A stretch of DNA of 38,344 bases, from contig CADCTC010000212.1 in the NCBI GenBank assembly GCA_902805635.1, positions 1-38,344 on the forward strand. The letters run 5' to 3'. Shown here piece by piece: positions 8,377 to 16,391 of this stretch. The stretch comes from an uncultured Chloroflexota bacterium. GTDB taxonomy: Bacteria; Chloroflexota; UBA11872; UBA12225. The notes under the pieces are model-generated. The model was not told the origin of the DNA, searched no databases, and saw only the letters and a program-made list of their open reading frames with translations. Positions within the stretch are counted from its first letter, which is position 1. Each line of letters starts with the position of its first letter. Position numbers and translations under genes: made by a program.

Positions 8377-8389
8377 GCCAAATAGTCAA
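8362..8389 (-). promoter_or_regulatory. Promoter of the MarR gene (leaderless)
   Basis: On the minus strand TTGACT (8384-8389) and TATAGT (8362-8367) are 16 bases apart. Seven bases separate the -10 box from the ATG, so the transcript should start at or next to the start codon. Confidence 0.6.
8365..8376. promoter_or_regulatory. Probable MarR operator dyad
   Basis: ATAGT-GT-ACTAT is a perfect inverted repeat of two five-base arms around a two-base centre. It overlaps the -10 boxes of both divergent promoters, so one bound dimer would block both. Three GTCAAC/GTTGAC copies flank it (8358-8363, 8385-8390, 8395-8400); the last two form a separate dyad with a four-base centre. Confidence 0.5.
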
Positions 8390-8453
8390 CAGCGGTTGAC
8401 GATGTGGGCGCCTGGAGGTGCCATCAGTGCCACCGTAGAGAAGGAGTTGAGAC

Positions 8454-8837
8454 ATGCCGGTTGTGGTTGTGCGGTCTGAGGAGCGCGTGCGATTCGAGAC
8501 GCCGGGAAACGTGATGTGTGGGATGGCGTCGCCCAGTCGGGGCAGCCATGAGCTCGCGGTGTGGCGGGTGCGGATCGAGGGCGGCGCCAGCGGTCCCGAT
8601 CACCGGCTCGGGCGCGAGCAGGTCTACCACGCCCTCTCCGGGCGCTTGCATGCAACGGTGGACGGAGACACCGTCTGCGTGAGCGCGGGTGACACGCTCA
8701 TTCTGCCCGCCGGAGCGCTGAGGCGCCTGTGGAACGCGGACGAGGCCCCCTTTAAGGGTGTGGTCGCCATGCCCGCTGGCGGCGTGGCCGAGCGCGAGGC
8801 CGGCACCGTGGTGGGCGTTCCGCCCTGGGCCGCCTAA
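8454..8837 (+). CDS. Single-domain cupin protein
   Basis: 127 residues, one cupin-2 beta barrel. Motif 1 is partly present ('GPDHRLGREQVYHALSGRLH'): one His and one Glu remain of the usual H-x-H-...-E set, and motif 2 ('AGDTLILPAGALRRLWNADE') has Pro but lacks the usual His. Metal binding may therefore be altered. A good ribosome binding site (AAGGAG, 8441-8446) lies seven bases before the ATG. It is divergent from, and probably controlled by, the MarR regulator. Cupins in such pairs often bind or isomerise small metabolites; the substrate here is unknown. Confidence 0.75.
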   Translation: MPVVVVRSEERVRFETPGNVMCGMASPSRGSHELAVWRVRIEGGASGPDHRLGREQVYHALSGRLHATVDGDTVCVSAGDTLILPAGALRRLWNADEAPFKGVVAMPAGGVAEREAGTVVGVPPWAA

Positions 8838-9194
8838 GAGACAGTTTCACTACCCCGTTCGTGGTGAGCTTGTCGAACTACGCCCTTCGACAAGCTCAGG
8901 GAGAACGGACCTTTTGAAACCATCACTAATTCACCGTTCCGTTCGCCCTGCGTGTGTCGTCCTTCCGGGCAGCGTCCCGGACCGTCACGGCGTACATGGT
9001 GTTCTAGCCGCGGCGCCGACCGTGGCGCGGCCGGCGCCGGTCCGCCGCTCTGGAGCGCACCCTGCACGAGGCGCACCTGATCTTCGCAGTACACCTCCTC
9101 GCTGTCGGCCCACTCCTACTCAGGCGGCGCCCCCGTCAGACGTGTATCGGTACTCCGCCACGGCTCGTCCCTATGCAGATGGTTCCGTCTAAAT
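8838..9194. other. Intergenic stretch with a palindromic repeat, no gene seen
   Basis: 357 bases without a believable gene. The left part holds the palindromic repeat described at 8844. To the right the short open frames on both strands have repeat-like or low-complexity content and no recognisable domain. Confidence 0.6.
8844..8920. repeat. Dispersed palindromic repeat (CTTCGACAAGCTCAGG type)
   Basis: A nested palindrome. The outer arms are GTTTCA (8844-8849) and TGAAAC (8915-8920); inside are CCGTTC (8855-8860) and GAACGG (8903-8908); the core pairs GAGCTTGTCGAA with TTCGACAAGCTC. This core is a widespread dispersed element in many GC-rich genomes, and its translation produces the familiar spurious peptide 'SLSKGVVRQAHHER', seen here on the minus strand. 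A related half-copy lies at 18801-18824. Confidence 0.8.
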
Positions 9195-9631
9195 TCACAG
9201 TCCCGTCCTCAGGTACTCTCGGCTCGCGCGCGCCGCCGCCTTGGGCTCGATCTCCGATCGGTCCTGCTCGTACACCACCCACGGCAGGTTGAGCGGCTCC
9301 AGCTCGCGCCACACCGCCTTGAGGTCCACCTCGCCCGTGCCGAGCTCCACGAACTTGGCATCCTCGCGCGGCAGCCGTCCCTTCGGGCGCGGCTCCTGTC
9401 CCAGGTACTGCATGTCTTTGAAGTGCGGGTAGCCGATGCGGTCCCGGTGCCGCCGGATGAACGCCGCCGGGTCCTCCCCGCCGTGCTGCACCCAGTACAC
9501 GTCCACGTTGCTCTTCACCAGCGCCGGGTCCGTCAGCTCAAACAGCCGCTCGATCCCGCTCACGCTCCCCGCCGTCCCGTGCGGCACCTCTTGCCCCGTC
9601 TCCCGGCTGTACGTCAGGAACTCCCAGGAGT
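9195..9631 (-). pseudogene. Sugar phosphate isomerase/epimerase, 5'-truncated
   Basis: The last 145 codons of a xylose-isomerase-like TIM barrel: 'GIERLFELTDPALVKSNVDV' and 'YWVQHGGEDPAAFIRRHRDR' carry the metal-ligand Asp strand, and 'IGYPHFKDMQYLG' the next strand with His and Asp. The N-terminal half of the barrel is absent: conserved sequence begins abruptly at about 9632 with 'NSWEF' (normally the 'HNH..EF' strand), and the codons upstream are unrelated. The remaining piece has no stops, so the loss looks fairly recent. The break coincides with the edge of the small-gene island at 9.63-12.5 kb. An intact member of the same superfamily is at 29443. Confidence 0.7.
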
Positions 9632-9657
9632 TTGTGCTGCTACGTGACAGGCCACTC

Positions 9658-9924
9658 TCATTCCGGTGGCGATTCCCTAGGCGCCACCGTGATGGCATCG
9701 AGTGACAGCCATCCACGCTGGAGCGCTACCACCACCGCGCCCGTCCGGTCTGACACGCCTAACTTGCGGAATATATCGCACAGGACGTTCTTCGCCGTCT
9801 GCCTTGCCATGCCGAAGCGGTCGCCAAGTGCCCTGGCCGTGAGGCCCCCAGCGGCGCCGCCCAGCACCTCCAGTTCACGCCGTGACAATGGGCACCCAGC
9901 CCCAGACCTCGCAGGCACGTTCAT
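9658..9924 (-). CDS. Stand-alone LuxR-type HTH protein
   Basis: 88 residues consisting of little more than a LuxR/GerE DNA-binding domain: 'CPLSRRELEVLGGAAGGLTA' (helix 1 and turn), 'ALGDRFGMARQTAKNVLCDI' (recognition helix with the TxKN pattern) and 'FRKLGVSDRTGAVVVALQRG'. There is no receiver or ligand domain, so its activity must be controlled by level or by a partner. The ATG overlaps the stop of the CAP-domain gene (ATGA), so it is translated from the same mRNA. It is the last gene of a three-gene operon and the closest to consensus of the three mini-HTH proteins in this island. Confidence 0.8.
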   Translation of the reverse strand: MNVPARSGAGCPLSRRELEVLGGAAGGLTARALGDRFGMARQTAKNVLCDIFRKLGVSDRTGAVVVALQRGWLSLDAITVAPRESPPE

Positions 9925-10505
9925 AACGCGCTGCGCTTGAAGAGCTGCGTGAAGACGTAGCTTCCGTTCGGACCAAGCGCCACCCCTACCCCCACATGGG
10001 TGTACTCGACCAGCAGAACATTGGCGCGGTGCGTGGGGCTCCGCATCAGTGCCATTTCGGCGCGCACCGCAGCGTTTTTGGTCCCATAGAGGTGGGCTAG
10101 GTTCTCGCCCGCGACTTGGTAGGTGATCCCCCGGTCCTTCAGAACCTGGAAGACCATGTAGCCGCCGATGTCGTGGCTGAAGTAGGCACGCGCCACCATG
10201 TCCTCGCTGCGCCACCGCGCCACCGCGCCAAGCTCCGCATCGTGGTTCAGCGGCGTCAGTCCATTCGCCACCCGGTCGGCGTTCAGCGCGTCCAGGAACT
10301 GGAGCTCGGTTCCCGCGACCACCTGCGACGGCGCCATCAGCAGGTCCGCGTGGACCGTGACCGGAAGTAGAGACCCTACGGAAGCACTGAGGAGCAGGCA
10401 GGCTAGCGCGGTCCCCACCACGGCCGCGACCAACAGCCGGAAAGTGGCTATGACTGCCCGCGCGGCCTGCAGGACCAACCTTCCCCCACTACACGATGGC
10501 GCCAT
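9921..10505 (-). CDS. Secreted CAP/SCP-domain protein (YkwD-like)
   Basis: 194 residues. A long hydrophobic N-terminal segment ('LLVAAVVGTALACLLLSASV') acts as signal peptide or anchor. The CAP domain follows: 'FLDALNADRVANGLTPLNHD', 'MVARAYFSHD' (conserved His), 'AGENLAH' (conserved Glu), 'MRSPTHRANVL' (second His) and 'HVGVGVALGPNGSYVFTQLF'. CAP proteins of bacteria are extracytoplasmic and their biochemical role is mostly unknown. The ATG overlaps the stop of the upstream zinc-finger gene (TGATG) and the stop overlaps the LuxR gene (ATGA), so all three are coupled. A GTG one codon upstream is an alternative start. Confidence 0.85.
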   Translation of the reverse strand: MAPSCSGGRLVLQAARAVIATFRLLVAAVVGTALACLLLSASVGSLLPVTVHADLLMAPSQVVAGTELQFLDALNADRVANGLTPLNHDAELGAVARWRSEDMVARAYFSHDIGGYMVFQVLKDRGITYQVAGENLAHLYGTKNAAVRAEMALMRSPTHRANVLLVEYTHVGVGVALGPNGSYVFTQLFKRSAL

Positions 10506-10747
10506 CACTTCCGGCGGACCGTCGACTGTTCCGCCTCCTCAAAGGTGAGAAACGCCTTCTTTCTTCCGCTCCAACGGTTGACCACGACGTACTCTCCCGG
10601 ACCCTCACAATGAATGGTTGCGCCGTTGCGGTGCCACCGGAAGCCGGTGTGGTGGAGTGGGCAGAACGCGGTGGCCGCTGCGCGGGGCTGACCACACCCA
10701 TCCGCGGCGCACCAACCGTTTTCCACCGCTGCAGCGTAGCGCGCCAA
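10505..10747 (-). CDS. Small zinc-finger protein (CX4C-X10-CX2H)
   Basis: About 80 residues from the TTG at 10745-10747; the frame is open to 10864, and a GTG at 10726 is another possible start. The core 'CAADGCGQPRAAATAFCPLH' has the Cys-x4-Cys-x10-Cys-x2-His spacing of small zinc fingers common in phage and HNH-linked proteins. The C-terminal half has strand-like 'YVVVNRWSGRKKAFLTFEEA' and a basic tail. It is first in the operon with the CAP and LuxR genes: its TGA shares a base with the CAP ATG. This overlap is the best evidence that it is real, since an open frame of 96 codons on the other strand competes. Function unknown; nucleic-acid binding is likely. Confidence 0.6.
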   Translation of the reverse strand: MARYAAAVENGWCAADGCGQPRAAATAFCPLHHTGFRWHRNGATIHCEGPGEYVVVNRWSGRKKAFLTFEEAEQSTVRRK

Positions 10748-10840
10748 ACTGGCTTCTCTGTTGCGGAGGGGGAGGGAAACGGTTGAGGATTTCCGGCTAC
10801 GGCCGGGCGCGGACGTGCAAGCTATACACTGACGCCGTAG

Positions 10841-10852
10841 GAATCGCGATTC
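10841..10852. promoter_or_regulatory. 12-bp palindrome between divergent small genes
   Basis: GAATCGCGATTC is a perfect palindrome between the minus-strand zinc-finger/CAP/LuxR operon and the plus-strand gene at 10887. A TATACA hexamer lies nine bases to its left. It is a candidate operator for one of the local HTH proteins. Confidence 0.35.
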
Positions 10853-10886
10853 ACGCGAGACCACCCGCTCGAGGGAGCGTTAACGA

Positions 10887-11141
10887 ATGCACGGTGATGT
10901 GCCGCACCTGCCGCCAGAGTTGGTCAACCTGATCAAGGCGGCGCTGTTGGAGCGCCAGGCGTTGCTAACAGGGCCAGATGTCGCCACGCCTAGTGCCCAA
11001 GCCCGCGTGGTCGCACTCGATGCACGTCTCGAAGCGCTGCTGGACCAGCTTAGGCGGGTGGTACCGCCGGAAGCTGCGCTACAGGATGATGCGTCGGCGC
11101 CGGGCGACTTCAATCGCTTTCTCGACGGCGGAGCAGCCTAA
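10887..11141 (+). CDS. Small helical protein, paralogue of the gene at 12152
   Basis: 84 residues, not recognised as a known family. The ATG is preceded by GAGGGAG nine bases upstream. The protein is predicted helical: 'ELVNLIKAALLERQALLTG' and 'LDARLEALLDQLRRVVPPEA' suggest a helical hairpin with leucine heptads and a disordered acidic tail. The gene at 12152 has the same layout ('DLVHLLERVLVERQELV' ... 'LLAELHTIVRPPDAA'), so this is a small local family. The last 63 bases overlap the 3' end of the opposite mini-HTH gene. Partner or DNA-related role cannot be told from sequence. Confidence 0.6.
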   Translation: MHGDVPHLPPELVNLIKAALLERQALLTGPDVATPSAQARVVALDARLEALLDQLRRVVPPEAALQDDASAPGDFNRFLDGGAA

Positions 11142-11291
11142 GGCGACGCACGCCGATCGCTCGTGTTGCCTGACTGTGGCCTCTGACGCTCCTAGCAGCG
11201 CCGCAATCTGCCCGCGCTCGGTGAGTAGGCGCCCGCCCCTAGCAGCCCTGCATGTGCGCGAGGCACCCGGTGGGAGGCTGGTTGTGACCAA
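11079..11291 (-). CDS. Mini LuxR-like HTH protein
   Basis: 70 residues. The core 'LTERGQIAALLGASEATVRQ' and 'CSAVEKAIEVARRRRIIL' follows the LuxR helix-turn-helix (IA..LG.S..TVR.H) and its closing 'A...AR.R.ll' helix, with the region between somewhat diverged and helix 1 shortened. The TTG start at 11289-11291 is supported by a GGAG ribosome binding site seven bases upstream (11299-11302). Both lie in the loop of a perfect 9-bp hairpin. The ending closely parallels that of the gene at 11424 (ARERRLII). It converges on and overlaps the 3' end of the gene at 10887, which lowers certainty. Confidence 0.5.
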   Translation of the reverse strand: MVTTSLPPGASRTCRAARGGRLLTERGQIAALLGASEATVRQHERSACVALGCSAVEKAIEVARRRRIIL

Positions 11292-11314
11292 AATGCCACT
11301 CCGATGTCACAACC
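11280..11314 (-). promoter_or_regulatory. Hairpin presenting the RBS and start codon of the mini-HTH gene
   Basis: Read as minus-strand RNA, GGUUGUGAC pairs perfectly with GUCACAACC, leaving a 17-base loop that contains GGAG, a 7-base spacer and the UUG start codon, which ends exactly at the 3' arm. As DNA the same sequence is a dyad with 9-bp arms that a dimeric regulator could bind. Either reading implies control at this start. Confidence 0.5.
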
Positions 11315-11423
11315 TCAATACGACCTTTTCCCCCAATTGCGGCGTAGATCTCCATGACTTACCACAACTGGACAGGCACTGTTGGCTTGGCGGCGAAGGT
11401 AGTCGACGGGAGAAGAGAGAGTA

Positions 11424-11684
11424 TTGGTCGTGATTGACTGCGGTGTAAGCGTGCAGACCGAGAAGCCGCGGGTTGGATCGAACGCTCGTGGAGCGCTGAC
11501 GTCATCGGAGCTGCTTGCACTCCAATTGCTTGAGCGTGGGTACACATTGCCTCAAGCAGCCTGGCTGACCGGTAATGACGACTGTGGGATGGCCAGTGCG
11601 TTGGCCGGTGCTGTGTGGGCGCTCGGCGCAGTGGACGTGGCGGAAGCGCTCGCCATCGCGCGTGAGCGGCGGCTGATCATCTAG
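11424..11684 (+). CDS. Mini HTH protein, diverged LuxR-like
   Basis: 86 residues from TTG 11424, or 84 from GTG 11430; an AGAAGAGAGAG purine run upstream could serve either. 'LTSSELLALQLLERGYTLPQ' matches helix 1 and the turn of LuxR domains, 'AAWLTGNDDCGMASALAGAV' takes the place of the recognition helix, and 'VDVAEALAIARERRLII' matches the last helix. The recognition helix lacks the usual T-V-K/R-x-H, so it may bind other DNA or act as a dimerisation partner for the other mini-HTH proteins. Divergent from the gene at 11079. Confidence 0.5.
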   Translation: MVVIDCGVSVQTEKPRVGSNARGALTSSELLALQLLERGYTLPQAAWLTGNDDCGMASALAGAVWALGAVDVAEALAIARERRLII

Positions 11685-11743
11685 TACCGTCCCCGAGCCT
11701 ACTTCTGCCCACTTCGCGCGATTGGTACACGTCCAAATTCGTC

Positions 11744-12052
11744 ATGCGTTCTCTACCGGCCGGCACCACCCCTGGGTCTGGCGCACGCTTACCCTTTGGC
11801 GTGCGCTCCAGTCAGCACGCCGAACTCGATGCCCGCCTCTTGACCGTGCTGCGCGCGGGCGGTCGAATGACCCCTGCTTCAATCGGGCGGGAGCTGGGTC
11901 TGGATCGCACTGGGATTCGGTTGCGCCTCACCCGGTTGCACCGGCTGGGTCTGGCCCGCTTTGTCGGCGAGACCGACGCGCCTCGTAGCTGGGGCGTGCA
12001 GGCCCCCGAGTCGGTATGGGAGGCCATCCCGCAGTCGGACCGGGAGCCCTGA
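11744..12052 (+). CDS. Winged-helix DNA-binding protein
   Basis: 102 residues. After a flexible first 25 residues, 'DARLLTVLRAGGRMTPASIG' and 'RELGLDRTGIRLRLTRLHRL' form a helix-turn-helix, and 'GLARFVGETDAPRSWGV' forms the wing. The fold resembles the MarR/ArsR/IclR-type DNA-binding module without dimerisation or effector domains. No clear ribosome binding site lies before the ATG at 11744. Its stop codon lies inside the span of a 12-bp inverted repeat (12031-12117). Target unknown. Confidence 0.6.
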   Translation: MRSLPAGTTPGSGARLPFGVRSSQHAELDARLLTVLRAGGRMTPASIGRELGLDRTGIRLRLTRLHRLGLARFVGETDAPRSWGVQAPESVWEAIPQSDREP

Positions 12053-12117
12053 GCGCCGGGCGGCTCGGCTCTGGGGGCAGGATGACCCGGAGTTTGTCCA
12101 ATTCACGGTCCGACTGC
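12031..12117. repeat. 12-bp inverted repeat around the 3' end of the winged-helix gene
   Basis: GCAGTCGGACCG (12031-12042) and CGGTCCGACTGC (12106-12117) are perfect complements 63 bases apart. The left arm is coding and the right arm intergenic. The inner sequence has further GC-rich pairing, so the transcript end could fold, but there is no U-run. No target-site duplication marks it as a miniature transposable element. Confidence 0.4.
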
Positions 12118-12151
12118 CCTAAATGCACCCCAGGAACGGCTGTCCACTAGT

Positions 12152-12508
12152 ATGCTCTACGCGATGCCTCCATTGTCGGCCTCGCTCGTGCCTTCCAGGT
12201 CCCAGCCCGTTGTCCGCAACGGCACCGATGCGTCGGCGACGAACCGCGACTCCCGCGCCCGGGCTGTCGACCTGGTTCATCTGCTAGAAAGGGTGCTTGT
12301 TGAACGCCAGGAGCTTGTAGTCTGGCTGGAAGAGCAAGCCGGCGGACTGGAGGGTGGTCCAGCTCTGGAGCGCGCCGCGCTCCTTGACCGCTTGCAGCGG
12401 GTAAGCGCGCGTCAGGAAGTGCTCCTGGCGGAGCTTCACACCATCGTCCGGCCTCCGGACGCCGCTCGCGGTGCGCCTGCCCCCGTTCCCGGCGGTTGGT
12501 CTGCCTAG
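12152..12508 (+). CDS. Small helical protein, paralogue of the gene at 10887
   Basis: 118 residues from ATG 12152, or 114 from ATG 12164; a TAGTAT hexamer at 12148-12153 would give a nearly leaderless mRNA for the second start. A disordered N-terminus of about 35 residues is followed by a helical hairpin: 'DLVHLLERVLVERQELVVWL' and 'LLDRLQRVSARQEVLLAELH', then 'IVRPPDAA' and a Pro/Gly tail. The pattern matches the smaller protein at 10887 in both helices and in the 'V.PP.AA' turn. Not a family I recognise. Composition suggests a coiled-coil partner protein rather than an enzyme. Confidence 0.55.
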   Translation: MLYAMPPLSASLVPSRSQPVVRNGTDASATNRDSRARAVDLVHLLERVLVERQELVVWLEEQAGGLEGGPALERAALLDRLQRVSARQEVLLAELHTIVRPPDAARGAPAPVPGGWSA

Positions 12509-12612
12509 CTCTCACGCTCCAGAGGGCTGACACTCTCCACCATCGCCGGCATGCCGGGCTGATCGGCTAACGTGATTCATATTCTGAGTCACCACGCGCG
12601 GGCACGCACTGC

Positions 12613-14334
12613 CTACATCATGTCCTTGATGGAGCCGAGGAACTCGGTGTTGCTCTGGGTCTTGGAGAGGCGCTGGAGCATGGCCTCTACCGCCTCGATG
12701 GTGCCGATAGCCGCGAGCATGCGACGCAGCGTAATGACCTGCCGCAGCGTGGCCTCGTCCAGCAGCAGCTCCTCGCGGCGGGTTGAGGACGCGGCGGCGT
12801 TGATGGCAGGGAAGATGCGCTTCTCCTGGAGCTTGCGGTCTAGGCGTAGCTCCATGTTGCCGGTGCCCTTGAATTCTTCGTACACCACGTCGTCCAGGCG
12901 GCTCTCGGTCTCCACCAGGCAGGTAGCGATGATGGTCAAGCTGCCGCCCTGGTCCACGTTGCGCGCGGCGCCGAAGAAGCGCTTGGGCGGGAAGAGCGCG
13001 GCCGGGTCCATCCCGCCGGAGAGCGTGCGGCCACTGGTGGGCACTGCGTAGTTGTAGGCGCGCGCCAGGCGCGTGATGCTGTCGAGCAAGATGACCACGT
13101 CGCGACCCATCTCCACCAGGCGCTTGGCGCGCTCCAGGCACATCTCGGCGACACGGGTCTGCACCTCGGCCGGCTCGTCGAAGGTCGACGACACCACCTC
13201 AGCGGTGGCGACGGTCTTCTGCCAGTCGGTGACCTCTTCCGGGCGCTCACCGATCAGGGCAATCATCAGGTGGACGTTGGGATAGTTCTGCGTGATACCG
13301 TGGGCGATGCCCTTCATGAGCATCGTCTTGCCGGCCTTGGGCGGCGAGACGATGAGCCCGCGCTGGCCCTTGCCGATGGGGCTGAGCAGGTTGATCACGC
13401 GGTTGGAGAGGTTGCACTGCGCCAGCTCACGACTGCTGGTGTCGCGCAGCTCGATGTTCAGGTGCTCGTTCGGGAAGATCGCGGTCAGGTTGTCGAACCA
13501 CGGTCGCTGGCTGGTCTCGGCGGGATCGACGCCATTGACGGCGTCGATCCGGATCAGGCTGTAGAACTTCTCGGTCTCTTTCGGAGTGCGCATCTGGCCG
13601 TCGATCATGTCGCCGGTGCGCAGTGAGAACTTGCGGATCTGGGTCTGCGAGACGTAAATGTCCTCCGGACCTGGGATCCAATGCCGGTCCATGCGCAGGA
13701 AGCCGTAGCCCTCGTCCATGATCTCCAGCACGCCGCGCTGGAATATCGGCTGATTGCTGTAGTCCTCGCGCAGGTCGCGTCCCTCGCGAGCATCCCGCGA
13801 GTCACGGTACTCGCGGTCGCCGCGTCCGTCCCGCGCATACGGGCCATCCCGGCCGTCGCGCGGCTCGCGGTGGTCCCGGCCATTGCGTCCGAACCGCCCC
13901 TCGCGGCCGTCGCGGCCATCAGTGCCCTCGCGGGGCTCGCGCAGCTCGCGCGTCTCCACAAGAGCAACAGGGGTGGCCAGCGCGGCAGGGGCGGCCGGCG
14001 CTTCGGGCGTTGCAACCGCTACGCCGGCACTACCATCGGCTGCGCCGTCTGCGCCGGTACCAGGGACGGTCACGGCGGCAGTCCCGATGACGGCGACGCG
14101 AGGGACACGTGGCCCGCGTGGAGCGCGGGCGGGACGCACGGTGGGTGTGGTGGCGGGGGTGGCAGTGGCGACGGCGGTGTTGCCGCTGCTCGCGCTAGCG
14201 CCGTTTCGGCCGGCCTGCATTAGGCGGAAGATGAGCTCTTGCTTGTTGAGGCTGTCGATATCCGGCACGCGGTGCGCGGTGGCAAGCTCCCGGAGCTCGT
14301 CGATGGTCTTGATCTCTAGCTCGCTGTATTGCAC
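12613..14334 (-). CDS. rho: Transcription termination factor Rho
   Basis: 573 residues. Rho is the hexameric RNA-dependent ATPase that ends transcription. The N-terminus has the Rho_N helix-extended-helix ('LRELATAHRVPDIDSLNKQE'), then a disordered insert of about 140 residues rich in Ala/Pro and in Arg/Asp/Gly repeats (RDGRE..., RDGRD...). The RNA-binding cold-shock-like domain begins at 'GVLEIMDEGYGFLR'. The ATPase has Walker A (PPKAGKT, about residues 329-335), Walker B (VVILLDS) and the R-loop/Q-loop region ('LVETESRLDDVVYEEFKGTG'). The GTG start has AGGAG eight bases upstream. Promoter-like hexamers about 165 bases upstream imply a long leader, as expected for autogenous control of rho. 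Confidence 0.97.
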   Translation of the reverse strand: MQYSELEIKTIDELRELATAHRVPDIDSLNKQELIFRLMQAGRNGASASSGNTAVATATPATTPTVRPARAPRGPRVPRVAVIGTAAVTVPGTGADGAADGSAGVAVATPEAPAAPAALATPVALVETRELREPREGTDGRDGREGRFGRNGRDHREPRDGRDGPYARDGRGDREYRDSRDAREGRDLREDYSNQPIFQRGVLEIMDEGYGFLRMDRHWIPGPEDIYVSQTQIRKFSLRTGDMIDGQMRTPKETEKFYSLIRIDAVNGVDPAETSQRPWFDNLTAIFPNEHLNIELRDTSSRELAQCNLSNRVINLLSPIGKGQRGLIVSPPKAGKTMLMKGIAHGITQNYPNVHLMIALIGERPEEVTDWQKTVATAEVVSSTFDEPAEVQTRVAEMCLERAKRLVEMGRDVVILLDSITRLARAYNYAVPTSGRTLSGGMDPAALFPPKRFFGAARNVDQGGSLTIIATCLVETESRLDDVVYEEFKGTGNMELRLDRKLQEKRIFPAINAAASSTRREELLLDEATLRQVITLRRMLAAIGTIEAVEAMLQRLSKTQSNTEFLGSIKDMM

Positions 14335-14498
14335 TCTGGCTACTCCTGCGTCGCGGCGCAGCTTTTAGGGGAAATGGTCCGCGTTCGGCTGCGCCGCTCA
14401 CTGTGGGTATGGTGAGAGCGCACGGCGGGTGGAGCGCGGGAAGAACAGCTGGGGAGTCGGGGGCCGGTGCAGGCCTCGCTCGACTTCTACCCGGTAAA

Positions 14499-14527
14499 AG
14501 AATACCAGCGGTCTATCCGGAAGTCAA
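14499..14527 (-). promoter_or_regulatory. Promoter of rho
   Basis: On the minus strand TTGACT (14522-14527) and TATTCT (14499-14504) are separated by exactly 17 bases. The RNA start near 14492 would leave a leader of about 158 bases before the rho GTG, with room for attenuation. No ORF was found in the leader. Confidence 0.55.
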
Positions 14528-14536
14528 TAAGTGCCC

Positions 14537-16318
<1,782 letters not shown>

Positions 16319-16391
16319 CTAAGCCTCGTCTGTATCTCGCTACTACTTCCGCGATTACCTGCGCGTGCTGCCAAGACGGTAGCGGCCGCGC

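Noticed and set aside
10496-10786. Plus-strand ORF of 96 codons opposite the zinc-finger gene
   Set aside because: The minus frame has a Cys/His motif and start/stop coupling to the CAP gene; the plus frame has neither.
12031-12117. 12-bp inverted repeat considered as ends of a miniature transposable element
   Set aside because: No flanking target duplication, and the left arm is inside a coding sequence that continues the wing of the HTH protein normally.
12546-12557. Perfect palindrome CCGGCATGCCGG downstream of rho, considered as terminator
   Set aside because: It has no loop bases and no T-run on either side.
12147-14223. Many long open frames opposite rho and other genes
   Set aside because: These are side-effects of high GC at third codon positions; none shows a family motif, and the opposite frames are strongly conserved genes.
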